From positions 171,619,004 to 171,683,003 of the forward strand of contig CM030368.1 of assembly GCA_017893485.1 (NCBI GenBank): a stretch of 64,000 nucleotides of DNA. The letters run 5' to 3'. A model generated the notes under the pieces. That model was not told the origin of the DNA, ran no database searches, and saw only the letters and a program-made list of their open reading frames with translations. Source of the DNA: Hemerocallis citrina. Taxonomy: Eukaryota > Streptophyta > Magnoliopsida > Asparagales > Asphodelaceae. This document shows positions 24,050 through 35,220 of this stretch, piece after piece (the first letter of the stretch is position 1; the number at the start of each line of letters is the position of its first letter). The translations under genes were made by a program, and so were the position numbers.

Positions 24050-24335
24050 TTCGGTGTGGGATTTAATCTCCGGAATTATCACGGTAGATTACTTGTGGTG
24101 TGGGATATATCTCCGGAATTATCACGGTAGATTACTTGTGGTGTGGGATTTATCTCCGGAATTATCACAGTAATTACTTGTGGTGTGGGATTGATCTCCG
24201 GAATTATCGGAGTCGAGGCGACGCACATGTGGTATTCGTGTGATGATGTGTCAATGTTTCGGTGTGGAATGGTCTCCGGAATTATCCAGGTAAACTACCT
24301 GCGGTGTGGGATTCATCTCCGGAATTATCGGGCAA
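24050..24335 (+). repeat. Tandem repeat with CTCCGGAATTATC core, about 43-bp unit
   Basis: About six imperfect copies of GGTGTGGGATTTATCTCCGG followed by AATTATCACGGTAGATTAC. The fourth is followed by a unique insert (GGAGTCGAGGCGACGCAC). A single related copy occurs in the unrelated solo LTR near 49211. Confidence 0.85.
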
Positions 24336-27300
24336 TGGCTAATACTCACAGTTTATCTTTATCTCGTAGTAGTCATCGTGATAGGATTAGTTGCATAGCG
24401 GGAGATTGAACCCAATGAAGTGAAGACGTTAAGGGCTTGCACTGAACCTATGTAGAGTGGGATGCATAGACTTTGACAAGTACGCATTAGAGAGTCCACA
24501 TATAGAATTTGTGTTTTCTTGACTTGGTTTTATGCATGTGGTTTCCTGTTTTCTACACTTGACACTTGGTTTAGTATCACTTGTTGTTTACTTTTCTTGC
24601 TACTTCATATTTTATGTATTTTGGTTCACTACATGTTGTTTAAGAATCCTGGCTTAATATTTATTTATGTTGTTTGTTTGTTCTTATGTCACTCACACCA
24701 ATTATGGCTGACCCCTTTAGTTTTGGGGGTTAGAGATCATTCTTAGCCTCATGTGTTGCAGGTTGTTGCTTAGAGTTTGGAGGTTTGGATGCTTGAGATA
24801 GTTTTGAGATAAATTAATTTAATGGAGTTTGTGTAAATTTATAAGAACAGTGTTGTAAATAAAAGAAAGCTATGATTGAGATGTTTTTAAATTCCGCTGT
24901 GCTATGTAAGAGATTGTTGTAATAAAAGCTAAAAATTTTAGTGGAGTTGGTTGTGTTTAATGTTACATTGAAGTTGATGCTGGGATTGTGTCACGTATTT
25001 TTTAAGATATTATATTAGAAATTTGGGGCGCTATAAGTATTTCACAAAATCAAGTCTCAAAACAGGTTTGAATTCAGAAAACGTGTTCAGTTAGAAATCA
25101 GTATTTTGTATTCACAGTCAGGAAAACAACATGAAAACTCATTAATTAAATCCACGTAAAATCTGTGGTATTTCCCTATATGTTTAGTATCACAATATAA
25201 AATAACATAATTTTTCAATATAAATAGTTGAGTCAACAAAAATCAGAAAATATCAAGATTCAGTAGTTTTGTAAATCTGAAATCACAAACGCTGCAGTAC
25301 GAAAACAACAATATCTCACAAACCATAAATCGAAATCAAAATCTGCCAAAAGGGTAGTAAAATATATACAGTAGGCTAACTTTCATTTTCAGAACTATTT
25401 TAGAGACAGTAAGTAGAATTAGGTTGGAAAGCAGGTTCTTTACTAAACAGTGGTAAAATTCTGCATGTAAAATATTTGCTTGCAAGCATGAAAAGGTTAG
25501 TAAAATTCCTCAAGTAAATCCACCAAAATTCTGGGTAAACCCCAATCAATTCAAGAAGTACTGAGCAAAATTTTAGATCAAAATAATATTTTTAACACCA
25601 GAATAAAAATATATTACTCTTCAGAATTAATAGAAAACAAAATCTGGAAACCTTTCGACACCACTATAGGAAAACAAACATAACTCACAACTCGTAAATC
25701 GAAACTGAGATCCGTCAAAAGGGTTGGAAAATAGATAGAATTCTCTACAGTTCATGTTCACAAAATATTTTCAAATACTGGCCTTAATAGGGTCTAATAT
25801 ACTGAACAACATTGGGGTAACAGAAAATATAGATTTGTTCCTCATGCACAAATCAACATAGATCATACGAAATTCATCCAAATCAACTCAAACAAGAAAT
25901 ATAGTGTACTAGATGTCCAAACAATATGGTGTAGGGTATTTTGCAAGCATTCAACAAGCATATCATGAATAACACATCAAGCACAGATATCTCAAAGTAG
26001 CATGAACCTATACATCGAAAAGTGCTCAACCTTAGGTTAATTCATGTCATGAATGTCGTGAGGCAACTATGGTCAAATCATCACAATAGAGACAATATCA
26101 ACAAGGGTATTCACACACAAATTGTCTCTAGAACCCAACTACACTACATGCGGTATTTAGTACTTGTATTACACAAAGAAAAGAATACAAGTTACTTGCC
26201 TTAATCGACGACGAAAACGATGCAAAGACCAAGAATAACGGGAACGGATTCCTGGAGCAACGAACACAACGAACGGTCACGAATCCACGAACCAACGAAC
26301 ACACAAGCAATGAACCACAGCAACGAATAAACGATCTCAAGGAACCCAACACACACACACATAGAGCGAGGAATGGCTAGGTGCATGAGGAGAAACACGC
26401 GCACAACACACAAACACCACAACAAGAGGGAATGACAGCACGGTCACGGCAACAGCAGCGGCTAGGGAAATGCAGCGGGGGCGCTGCAGTGCTCGCTGCT
26501 CTGTGGGGGAACTGGGTTGCAGTCACCGTAAGGAGAGGAAGATGAGATAGGGATGGGCACAGGGAGCACGGCTGAAGCTAGGGTGAGTTGCGGCAAGGTG
26601 GGGGAACCAGAGAGAGGTCAGACGGCTCGGGAGAGGGAGAACTAGAGTGGGGCGGTGCATTCGGGATGGGGAAGCACACGGGAATGGCCGATTGTTAGGG
26701 TTGCTTGGTGAAGAGATGAACAGTCGACAAGCAATGGGTTAAATAGGGGGACAAGTATTAGGGCTTTGGTGGAGTAGAAGTCGGCTGAAAGTAATAGGGT
26801 ACAACGGGGTGCGGGTTTTGGTGTTAATTGGTAGAGGAATAGGGTAACGAGTAGAGTTAGGTAGATGGGTATTAGGTGTAAAATAAAATAGGGTAGGAAT
26901 TAATAATTAGGTATAATGGGTATTTGAATGGGTTTAAGTAATTTGGTTGTGACATTGGGTAAAATAAATCAGATAATGGAGTTGAAATGGACTAATAAAG
27001 ATCCACAAAAAATTTGATAGAGCAAAATGAATAAATAATAAATAAAATAGGATATGAATCAATTTAATAATGAGGATAAAAAATAATGGCACGATCCAAC
27101 AGAGACGAAACAAGAAGAGACAACAGAACCACGAACTCAAATAAAAGATGACAAAACTGAAAAATAATAAAATAAATATATTGAATAATAAAAATCTAAT
27201 ATACGGTTCGAGAAAAAAATACATGGAGAGAAATATACCAAAAAGAAAAGTACGCCCAAAATACACAAAATGGAAAATATGGGTTACAAATCCTACCCAC

Positions 27301-27388
27301 CTAACAAGAAAAATTTCGTCCTCAAAATTCAAACAAGAAGATACATTAGGTAACCCCAAAAGAAAAGAAAAAAAAAACAAAACAAAAA

Positions 27389-28863
27389 CTACTCAAACAA
27401 ATGAGGAAACTTCTTCTGAATCTCCTCCTGCAGCTCCCAAGTCGACTCACCGGGTGAGTGAGGATTCCAAGAAATACGAACCAGCTTGATAACCTTGTTT
27501 TTAAGCACTTTCTCCCGCCGATCCACAATAGCAATTGGCGGAATCTCACAAGTCAAATCCAGCCGAACGGTCAACTCAGAATAGTCGATCACTTGGCTCT
27601 CATCTCGGATATATCTCCTGAGTTGTGAGAAATGGAAAATATCGTGTACTCCTGATAAAGCTGGCGGTAATGCAAGACGATAGTCCACCTTGCCTACTTG
27701 CTCCACAATGTCGAATGGTCCAATAAACCTACGGCTAAGCTTGCTCCCCCCACCAAACCGAATGACACCGCGCCAGGGTAATACCTTTAGGAGAACATGG
27801 TCACCAACCTCAAACTCCAAAGCCCTTCGACGGATATCAGCCCATCGCCTCTGCCTATCCTGAGCTGCCTGCAAGTGCTTCCTGATCTGAACCACCGCAT
27901 CAACTATCCTGGTGAACAACTCCGGACCCAACAACTTCCTCTCACCAATGTCATCCCAGCACACTGGTGATCTGCACTTCCGCCCATAGAGTGCCTCGAA
28001 CGGTGCAGCTCTAATACTAGCCTGAAAGCTTTTTTTGTACGAAAACTCTACGAGATGCAAATGGTCCTCCCATGATCCACCGAACTGAAGCATACAGGAC
28101 CTCAACATGTCCTCAATAATCTGCATGGTCCCCTCTGACTGTCCATCAGTCTAGGGATGAAAAGATATACTGTACTTTAATTTACTCCCCAAACTGCTCT
28201 GAAGACTTTCCCAAAACTGAGATCTGAATCTCGTATCCCTGTCGGATACAATACTGATTGGAACCCCATGAAGTCTAACAATCTCTTGCATGTACCTTTC
28301 AGGTAGGCTCTCAGTAGACTGTCCGACACAAAAAGGAATGAAGTGATCACTCTTCATCAAACGGTCGACAATCACCCAAATAGCATTATGACCCTTAGGA
28401 CTCCTCGGCAAAGCGGTCACAAAATCTATACTGATATGTTCCCACTTTCACTCTGGAATAGGAAGTGGTTGAAGAAGTCTAGCGGTCCTCTGATGCTCTG
28501 CCTTAACCTACTGGCAGATCAAACACTGAGCAACAAACCGAGCCACCGCTCTCTTCATACAATGCCACCAAAAATGAAGCTTCAAATCCCGATACATCTT
28601 AGTACTGCTAAGATGGATAGAAAAAGATGACTGGTGGGCTTCCTCAAGCAACCTCTGACGAACTTTACCCGAAAAAGATAACTGGTGGGCTTCCTCAAGC
28701 AACCTCTGACGAACTTTACCCTTCGGGACACATAACCTGGACCCAAAACGAAGAGATCCATCAGCATGATTAACCATGTCCATCCTGGACCCAGACTCAA
28801 CCTCAGCTCGAAAACCCTACAACTGCGCATCACCAGCCTGCGCCTCTTTGATCTGATCAACAA
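27389..28863 (-). pseudogene. Chromovirus integrase and chromodomain, copy 2
   Basis: The frame 27389-28126 is open and covers the integrase C-terminal part (EALYGRKCRSPVCWDDIGE) through the chromodomain tail (STWELQEEI ... FPHLFE), better kept than in copy 1. The core (28151-28420) has IWVIVDRLMKSDHF and IVSDRDTRFRSQFWESLQSS. A stop separates it from the C-terminal part near 28150. The zinc-binding part (28508-28783) contains a duplicated 51-bp segment (about 28620-28722) that repeats KVRQRLLEEAHQ. Confidence 0.85.
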
Positions 28864-28870
28864 AAGACAG

Positions 28871-29521
28871 CTAAAGCTGGAGCGCCAAACATCTCTGACC
28901 AGCCCTCGGCAAAAAAATATCCAACTTCAATCTCTGCGTCTGCTCAATCAAATCCCTCTGCTGAGTTAAGAACATAACTGCCGATCTCCTGCTCAAAGCA
29001 TCTGGCACCAAGTTTACTTTACCAGGATGGTATTGCAAACGGATGTCATAACCAGCCATAAGTTCCAACCAATGCCTTTGCCTCATGTTTAACTCCTTCT
29101 GGGTGAAGACATACTTGAGACTTTTATGGTCTGTAAATATCACCACTCAGTTTCCCAGTAAATAATGTCCCCGCAGCTTCAAAGCATAGATCACTGTCGC
29201 TAACTCCAAATCATGAGTCGGATAGTTCTTCTCGTGCAGCCTCAACTACCTCGATGCATACGCAATGACTCGGCCCTTCTGCATCAGAACTGCTCCAAGA
29301 CCCTTACCAGAAGCATCACAATGAATTACATATCCGCCTGAACCATCTGGAATAGTCAACATAGGCACTGATGTCAATCTGTTCTTCCACTCAACAAAAG
29401 CCTCACTGCAATCATCATACCAACAAAACTTCTGATCCTTCCCAGTCAACTTAGTCAACGGTCCTGCCATCTTCGAAAAATCCTGGATGAATTTTCGATA
29501 ATATGCAGTTAAACCAAGCAA
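28871..29521 (-). pseudogene. Chromovirus RNase H and RT connection, copy 2
   Basis: 29246-29521 holds AYYRKFIQDFSKMAGPLTKL and the RNase H start VIHCDASGKGLGAVLMQKG, with the catalytic Asp present (Asn in copy 1). 28871-29146 holds [20 protein letters not shown] and the tether region. A stop near 29245 and a frame break near 29150 separate the parts. Confidence 0.83.
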
Positions 29522-29688
29522 ACTTTTGACCTCTGAAACTGACTTGGCAACAGGCCCTTCACAACCTTAACCTTGGCCGAATCCACAGAAATACCATCGC
29601 CCGAGATAATGTGCCCTAAGAAAGAAACCCTGTCGAGCCAAAATGCGCACTTGCTCAGTTTCCCATAGAGTTGATTCTTTCACAAAGC

Positions 29689-30489
29689 CTACAGAACCAC
29701 TCTAAGATGCTCAGCGTGATCTTCTCGATTTCGAGAATACACCAAAATATCATCAATTAAGACCACCACAAATCTATCCAAGAACTGAGAAAAAACCTGG
29801 TTCATAAGACTCATGAATACAGCCGGCACGTTCGTGACCCCGAACAGCATCACAAGATACTCATAGTGTTCATATCTGGTCCTGAAAGCTGTCTTCTGTA
29901 CATCAGTCACCTTAACTTTGACTTGATGATACCCAGAATGAAGATCCAACTTTGAGAAAACAGCAGCCCCACTCAACTGGTCAAATAAATCTTCGATCTT
30001 GGGCAACGGATACCGGTTCTTCACAGTAACACTATTTAGTTCTCGATAATCCACACACAGTCGACGACTACCATCCTTCTTGTTGACAAAAAAGAATGGA
30101 GAAACCCAAGGTGAAACACTGGGTCTGATGAATCCCAAATCAAGTAACTCATGAATCTTCGATATAGGCATCGTACCTGGCTGAACTTCAATACCAAACT
30201 CTACATCCTTTTTCGGGGGTAAGCCAGGTAACTCCTCTGGAAAAACATCCAATAAATCTCGAACTACTAGAGGAGCAGCCTCACAGCCTGAATGCAATTC
30301 CATCGCACAAACCTTCTGATCAGCTGCAGCTCGACCGAGGGAAGACTCCCCGGCATGGAACTCAAACTCTGCACGATCTGGAATCTGGAACACAACTTTC
30401 TTGGCACAGCAATCAATAATGGCTTGGGTTTCACCCAACCAATTCATACCCAAAATAACATCGAATCCTGAATTCACAATTACAATCAA
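29689..30489 (-). pseudogene. Chromovirus protease C-terminus and reverse transcriptase, copy 2
   Basis: A 266-residue open stretch runs from the protease-RT linker ([18 protein letters not shown]) through RT ([31 protein letters not shown]) to the catalytic loop [12 protein letters not shown], which keeps both Asp residues, unlike copy 1. Compared with copy 1 about 16 residues are missing in frame after TMPISK, which removes the segment leading to the first RT beta strands. Confidence 0.85.
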
Positions 30490-30540
30490 ATTGGCTTTGA
30501 AATCTATGCTACAAACAATTACGGGACACTGCCGGCACTC

Positions 30541-30747
30541 CTAGGAACAAATGACAACTCCACCACCTGTCACAATGTTCCAAGCCTCTGACATGGTGCT
30601 GCACTCCAACTGATGACGAGCCATAAATTGAGATGAGACAAAAAAATGGATTGCCTCGGAATCAAAAAGAATATGAGCAGGGAAAGAGCAAACAAAGACG
30701 ATACCTACAACAACACCTTCAGCTGACTCTGCATCTGCAGCAGTCAA
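30541..30747 (-). pseudogene. Chromovirus protease, copy 2
   Basis: It encodes PAHILFDSEAIHFFVSSQF, the protease core with Glu where the catalytic Gly belongs, as in copy 1. It is separated from the RT frame by stops near 30490-30540. Confidence 0.75.
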
Positions 30748-30762
30748 GTTGAAAGCCTAACC

Positions 30763-31143
30763 TCACCTTGAAATAGTGGTCCTATGACCAACAATCTGGC
30801 ACTGAGGAGGAAGCGGTGGCCTAACAGGACTACGAGCAAGAGCCACCTGCTGAACGGGACCCCTGGCTGGAATAGCTAACTGCTGCTGCGACTGAGGACA
30901 ATCCTGCACAGAATGATCAGCGGTGCCACATCTAAAGCACCGGCAATTGATGTGCCAACAGTTCTTGCGTTCAATCCCAGACATCTGGCAAAAGTCACAA
31001 AAATCACCCCTCTGGAAACCAGCCGAAGAGTAAGGAGCTGCCCTGATAGGACAGGCAGGAACATGCTTCCGAATAGGCTTACCAGAAAGCCTAACAATAG
31101 CAGAGGAGTGCAGAATAGTTCGCTGAGAAAAAGCCAAACTACC
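30763..31143 (-). pseudogene. Chromovirus gag C-terminus with zinc knuckle, copy 2
   Basis: It holds CDFCQMSGIERKNC and the CCHC knuckle CFRCGTADHSVQDC, followed by a Pro/Gln-rich linker. Upstream gag is absent because the copy breaks at about 31143; copy 1 continues here into its gag domain. Confidence 0.8.
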
Positions 31144-31157
31144 ATACGTGCAAAAAT

Positions 31158-32373
31158 TCCGTGCAAATGACTTGGGAGGCTTTTCTAGAGGAATTCAGGG
31201 ATCGTTTCTTTTCCCTGGTTATTCAGGAGAAGAAGGCGACAGAATTCTTGAATCTACAGCAGGACAGCATGACCGTGCGAGAGTATAAGACCAAGTTTGC
31301 TCAGCTGTCGAGGTATGCACCGGAGCTGATAGTTGATGAGGCGAAGAAGGCCAAGAAGTTCGAGCAGGGCTTGAGGCCAAACTTGAGGTCGGGAATGATT
31401 CCGTTGGGCATAAGGAGGTTCAATAAGCTAGTCAGTAGAGCAGCTATGATAGAGGAAGACATGGACCAATTCCAGAAGAAGTAGGAGACCTGGAACAAGA
31501 GCAAAAGGCCAGCAGATGGTCAGAGTGGGAAGGAATTCCCAGCGAAATAAGGCAAGTTCAGTGGGCCAGTGCAGAAGATGCCCGCAGTTCAAGGTGTGAC
31601 TTGTTTTAATTGTGGAGAGACAGGTCATTATCAGGCAGCATGCACCAAGCCTCGGAAGGTGCATGTTTGTTATCATTGTGGTCGTGAAGGGCATATCCAA
31701 CCAAACTGTCCGTAGCTGAAGAAAGGTGGTGCAGGGGAAGGCAAGGTTCAGAGGTAGGGACGAGTGTTCACATTGACTGAGGAGGATGTGGGTAACTCAG
31801 GGATGTGATCCGGAGTGTGCAAGAATTTTGAATTCATTCATTTTGTATTAAGTAAAACTTTATTTGAGAATAAATTGGAGATTTGAGTATTTTTCTCCAT
31901 GTAACAAGATTTGTTTGGATTAATGGAATAAAAACAAAAGTTTTATTTGATACTGTTTTCTTGCATACATTTGTGTCGCCCAAATTTTTGCTAGTCTTAG
32001 GTGTGGAGCTTAAGGTGTTTCCAGGTAGTGTCTTGAGGTGGCTTTCCTTAGTCATGTCCTTTCTAAGGAGGGAGTGGCCACTGATTCTCGGAAGGATGAA
32101 GCAGATGTGGAAGGTGAGAGCTGGATGCAGGAGTTCAGTAGTTGTTGCAGCATGGTTTCCGATGGCAAGTTACCAGAGTTGCGCAGCGGAAGGTTTTTTT
32201 TTTTGAACTCTTTGTATGATGGTGTTCCTTCTGTATGTTTGTATTTCTTTTGTTTGAATGGATTCTCTTGTGTGATTGTATTTCATAAATTATGTTTCCT
32301 TCCTTGTTGGTGTGTTTGTTTGGACCCCATTAGCAGTAGTTCTGAGGACAGAACTCTTCTAAGGAGGGAGTGA
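31158..32373 (+). pseudogene. Internal region of a deleted plus-strand Ty3/gypsy element
   Basis: It begins inside a gag domain (TWEAFLEEFRDRFFSLVIQE, 31161-31484) and continues into two CCHC knuckles (CFNCGETGHYQAAC and CYHCGREGHIQPNC, 31602-31712). A scrambled stretch follows, then a protease-like core (FDTVFLHTFVSPKF, near 31947, Gly replaced by Val). This runs almost directly into the end of the RT domain (FLSHVLSKEGVATDSRK, near 32040). RT catalytic motifs, RNase H and integrase are deleted. The region is on the opposite strand to its chromovirus neighbours. Confidence 0.8.
32361..32373 (+). promoter_or_regulatory. Polypurine tract of the plus-strand gypsy element
   Basis: AAGGAGGGAGTGA directly precedes TGTAGTACCCCG. 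TCTAAGGAGGGAGTG also occurs near 32066, showing a duplicated piece. Confidence 0.75.
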
Positions 32374-34082
32374 TGTAGTACCCCGTATTTTTAAATATAA
32401 TTTTAAAGATTTATAAATGAATTAAAATGGTTTTCTGGAGATTTAATAAATATTTATCTTTTCACACGTGCAAAACACGTGCAAATATTTTTGGTGTAAA
32501 TATCGAATTTTATATTTTTAATAAATTCTCCTACTTATAATAGAGTATATTCTAAATTTTGGGATTTTTCTGAATAAATAAACTATTTTTATAAATACCT
32601 CGAAAGAGAGGGGCTTTTATGTAAAAAGCCATTTTGATCTCAAATAAATAAAGAAAATTCGTTTTTACTGATTTTTGGGCTTGCCATGGTCATCATTGAA
32701 ATTAAAATATATTTAAATTTTATTTAGAGTTGATTTGGTAAAGATTTAAACAAATATGGTGTTTTTGCAAATATGGAATTTATGTTGGATCTTGTGCAAA
32801 TATTTTCCTGGAAAGTAAAAGTCAGATATTTTAATTTGTAAAATATAATATGTATTATTAGATATTATTTCTAAATTTTCTGGATTTTTACAGATATTTT
32901 ATGATGTATTTGCAAATATTACAAAAAGAAGGACTTTTGTGCAAAATGGCCACCCTGAGTACAAATCCAAATTTTCTTTATTTCTGGGCTGTGCTGGATT
33001 TCTGGACAACTCAGTAGTAAAAGGATTTGATTTGGTTTTAATTTATTTAACTTATTTTAACTACTTTATAAAGAAAGGTTTATATATGTAAAGTAATGAT
33101 TTGTTAAAGGATTATTTTGCAAATGTGTTTCAAAACCCTAATTCTTCTATTCTGGGTATTTAAAACAAGTGGAGTGCAGCCTTCTTTCGCTGCACAACAC
33201 AAAGGTTTTATTGTTTTTATTTTCTTGGAGATTTAAGAGAAAATCTTGGATTTCTCAAAAGAAAGGCTTTCTTATCGGATTTCTTCATTTAAGGTGAGTG
33301 ACTTATTTTGTTTTGTTTTGTGTATGTTTTATGTGAGTGATGTAAATTATTTTGTTGTTTTGTTTTATGTATGTGGTATGCGGTGTTTTTCATCTATTAG
33401 AAAGCATGCTAGGGTTTGGTATGAATATGTATGTTGGATGGATGATAAAATTGGATCTTTGAGAAGAACCCTATATATTTGTGAGTAGGATTGCATGTGG
33501 ATGATTTTAGATTGTTGGAAAACATAATATAAATTGTGAGTAGGTTAATAATGTTGGATTATTGCTGATTTGATTGAGTATGATGGATGGTATGCATTAA
33601 TTAATTAAAGATGAGATTTTTGGACTGTTGGTGAGTTGGATGAATGCAACTTGGCCATGTAAATGATGAATTTGTTTATGGATCAACTATAGGGAATAGT
33701 TGAGATTGAGTTTGAGAAATTTTGAGAATGAGTAATGGATTAAAAGACCATGTCTTTAGGATTTGAGTTGTGATGACTAAAATTTGAGATTTGATACATT
33801 TCTGATTTAATTTGGGGATTTTCTTTTGAGATTTGGTATTGATGTGGTTTGGAACTCTATTTTGATTATATGCACAAATTCATGTTTGATTGAAAGAAAT
33901 TAACAAATCTCTATTTTTATAAACTCAAGTAGTTTTGGTTTAGTTTTATGGGTTATTATAAATCCTACAAGTCGTATTTGATCGTATAAGAAATAAGCTT
34001 TTCGTAGAAATCGTTTTCAAAAAGTAAAACTACGTATTGGTTGAAATGTGCACAACAAAAAGTATGCAGTCTGTAGGTCGAC

Positions 34083-34473
34083 AGTCGACTGGTATGACTT
34101 CTCAGTCGACCGATATGACCCGGCTGCTATGTTCTCTAGTTTTTCTTGAAATTTCGTTCTGGACAGTCGACTGATACCCCTTAGAATTATTTCTTAAAAG
34201 ATTATTGGATTTTTCGGACAGTCGACCGATTGTCTTATAGTCGACTTATAACACTTAGATTATTTTCTTAAAATCATGGAATTCTCTTTCTGGGCAGTCG
34301 ACTGGTGACTTTTACAGTCGACCGTCAATACTTAGATTTTATTTTCTTGGATTTTCGCTCTGGACAGTCGACTGGTGACTATTAGCAGTCGACTGCTACT
34401 ACTTAGAATTTATTTTCTTAAAGATGTTGGTTTTTCGCTCTGGACAGTCGACTGATGCCTTTTACAGTCGACT
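34083..34473 (+). repeat. AGTCGACT palindrome pairs in the gypsy LTR
   Basis: Pairs at 34083/34104, 34220/34239, 34296/34316, 34366/34387 and 34446/34466, plus a single copy at 34166. Spacings are 19-21 bp. Some members are AGTCGACC. Pairs follow TCTGGAC or CTGGGC and are separated by similar AT-rich spacers (ACTTAGATTTTATTTTCTT). Confidence 0.9.
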
Positions 34474-34994
34474 GATTCTGATGCTTTTCTTGAGTTATTC
34501 TGATGTTCTTTAAATAGTTGATTCTTTAAATGTTTTTGGATCTATAACTTACCATTCTAGATATTATTCTTTCTATAGAACATATGTTTTCAAGATATTT
34601 TATTATTGGATTTGGATTCAGGAATTTTATAAAAGATTTGGAATTTGTTGATTGGAGAGGTTTCTCCCTTTGATCGTTTTGACGAGGGATTTGTGAGTTT
34701 TGGTCTTGTTAAGATCTCTAGGAGTTGAGTGGGAGTCCTGTGAACCGGCAGTTGAGATTTGTTGAGTTAGACATGGGGGTCTTGGTTTAGTTCTTGTTCA
34801 GTATTTAAGTCCGGCAGGATACACTAACTCTAGAGATGGAGATTTAGTTTTTTAATAATAATCAACTTAAGGACAGGCACTAGTGGAGATGTGATGGAAC
34901 TTGGGAAACATAAGTATAGGCTCATGGTTTTGTTAGTCCAACGGATGCGATCCAGGACTGTTTGTTGTTATGTCTCGAGAGGACATTTGTGTGT

Positions 34995-35220
34995 TCGCGT
35001 GTTGAGGGTCTGCAGGCCTATTCACGGAGCATGCAGGGTGCATTCGCGTGTCGAGGGTCGGCAGACCTATTCACGGAATGTACCTAGTATATCTGCACGC
35101 CGAGGGCCTTGCAAGCCTATTCGTGGGGTACACGGGTTGGAAGATGATTCTTCGGTTGTTTTTTAGCTATCTTACATGATGCTTGCGTGTCGAGGGCTAT
35201 GGTGCCTATTCGCGGAGTAT
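34995..35220 (+). repeat. Tandem repeat with CGTGTCGAGGG ... CCTATTCACGGA units
   Basis: Four imperfect copies (near 34997, 35047, 35097 and 35187), each a CG-rich head and CCTATTC(A/G)(C/T)GG tail. They occupy the same place in this LTR that the unrelated CTCCGGAATTATC repeat occupies in the solo LTR at 22159. ORF 34891-35166 only spans these repeats. Confidence 0.75.

Larger units (their letters stand above)
22159..25035 (+). mobile_element. Solo LTR of a Ty3/gypsy element, nested in LTR B
   Basis: It begins TGTAGAACCCCGTAT and ends GGGGCGCTATA (terminal CA mutated to TA); 2877 bp, flanked by AGTAT on both sides. It belongs to the family of the LTR at 32374-35910 (TGTAGTACCCCGTAT ... GGGGCGCTACA). 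It contains AGTCGACT pairs (23313-23680), a tandem repeat (24050-24335) and the conserved 3' block TACGCATTAGAGAGTC. No internal domain is present, so it arose by LTR-LTR recombination. It carries no gene; the 24143-24409 ORF only spans the tandem repeat. Confidence 0.9.
20736..27288 (-). repeat. LTR B shared between chromovirus copies 1 and 2, split by a solo LTR
   Basis: It starts TGTCACGCCCCGC and ends GGGTTACA on the plus strand, matching LTR A over its length (for example 14693-14875 against 26022-26204). Without the nested solo LTR (22159-25035) and its 5-bp TSD it measures about 3.67 kb. Its left side carries the PBS of copy 1. Its right side is followed by the PPT and chromodomain of copy 2, so it serves as 5' LTR of copy 1 and 3' LTR of copy 2. 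Confidence 0.87.
27289..31143 (-). mobile_element. Chromovirus copy 2, internal region truncated in gag
   Basis: The minus-strand order from right to left is gag zinc knuckle, protease, RT, RNase H, integrase, chromodomain and PPT, then LTR B. It is collinear with copy 1 (15963-20735) but stops abruptly near 31143, before the gag N-terminus, PBS and 5' LTR. Beyond it the plus-strand element begins, so this is a rearrangement junction. Confidence 0.85.

Noticed and set aside
24143..24409. 88-codon ORF in the solo LTR.
   Set aside because: It is produced by reading through the 43-bp tandem repeat; no known protein features.
16113..27447. AGTCGACT copies at 16113 and 27440.
   Set aside because: Single copies in the conserved chromodomain coding region of both chromovirus copies, without a partner at 20 bp; best explained by coding sequence.
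31883..32206. Plus-strand ORF as an independent gene.
   Set aside because: It starts in a protease remnant and crosses a deletion junction of a gypsy element.
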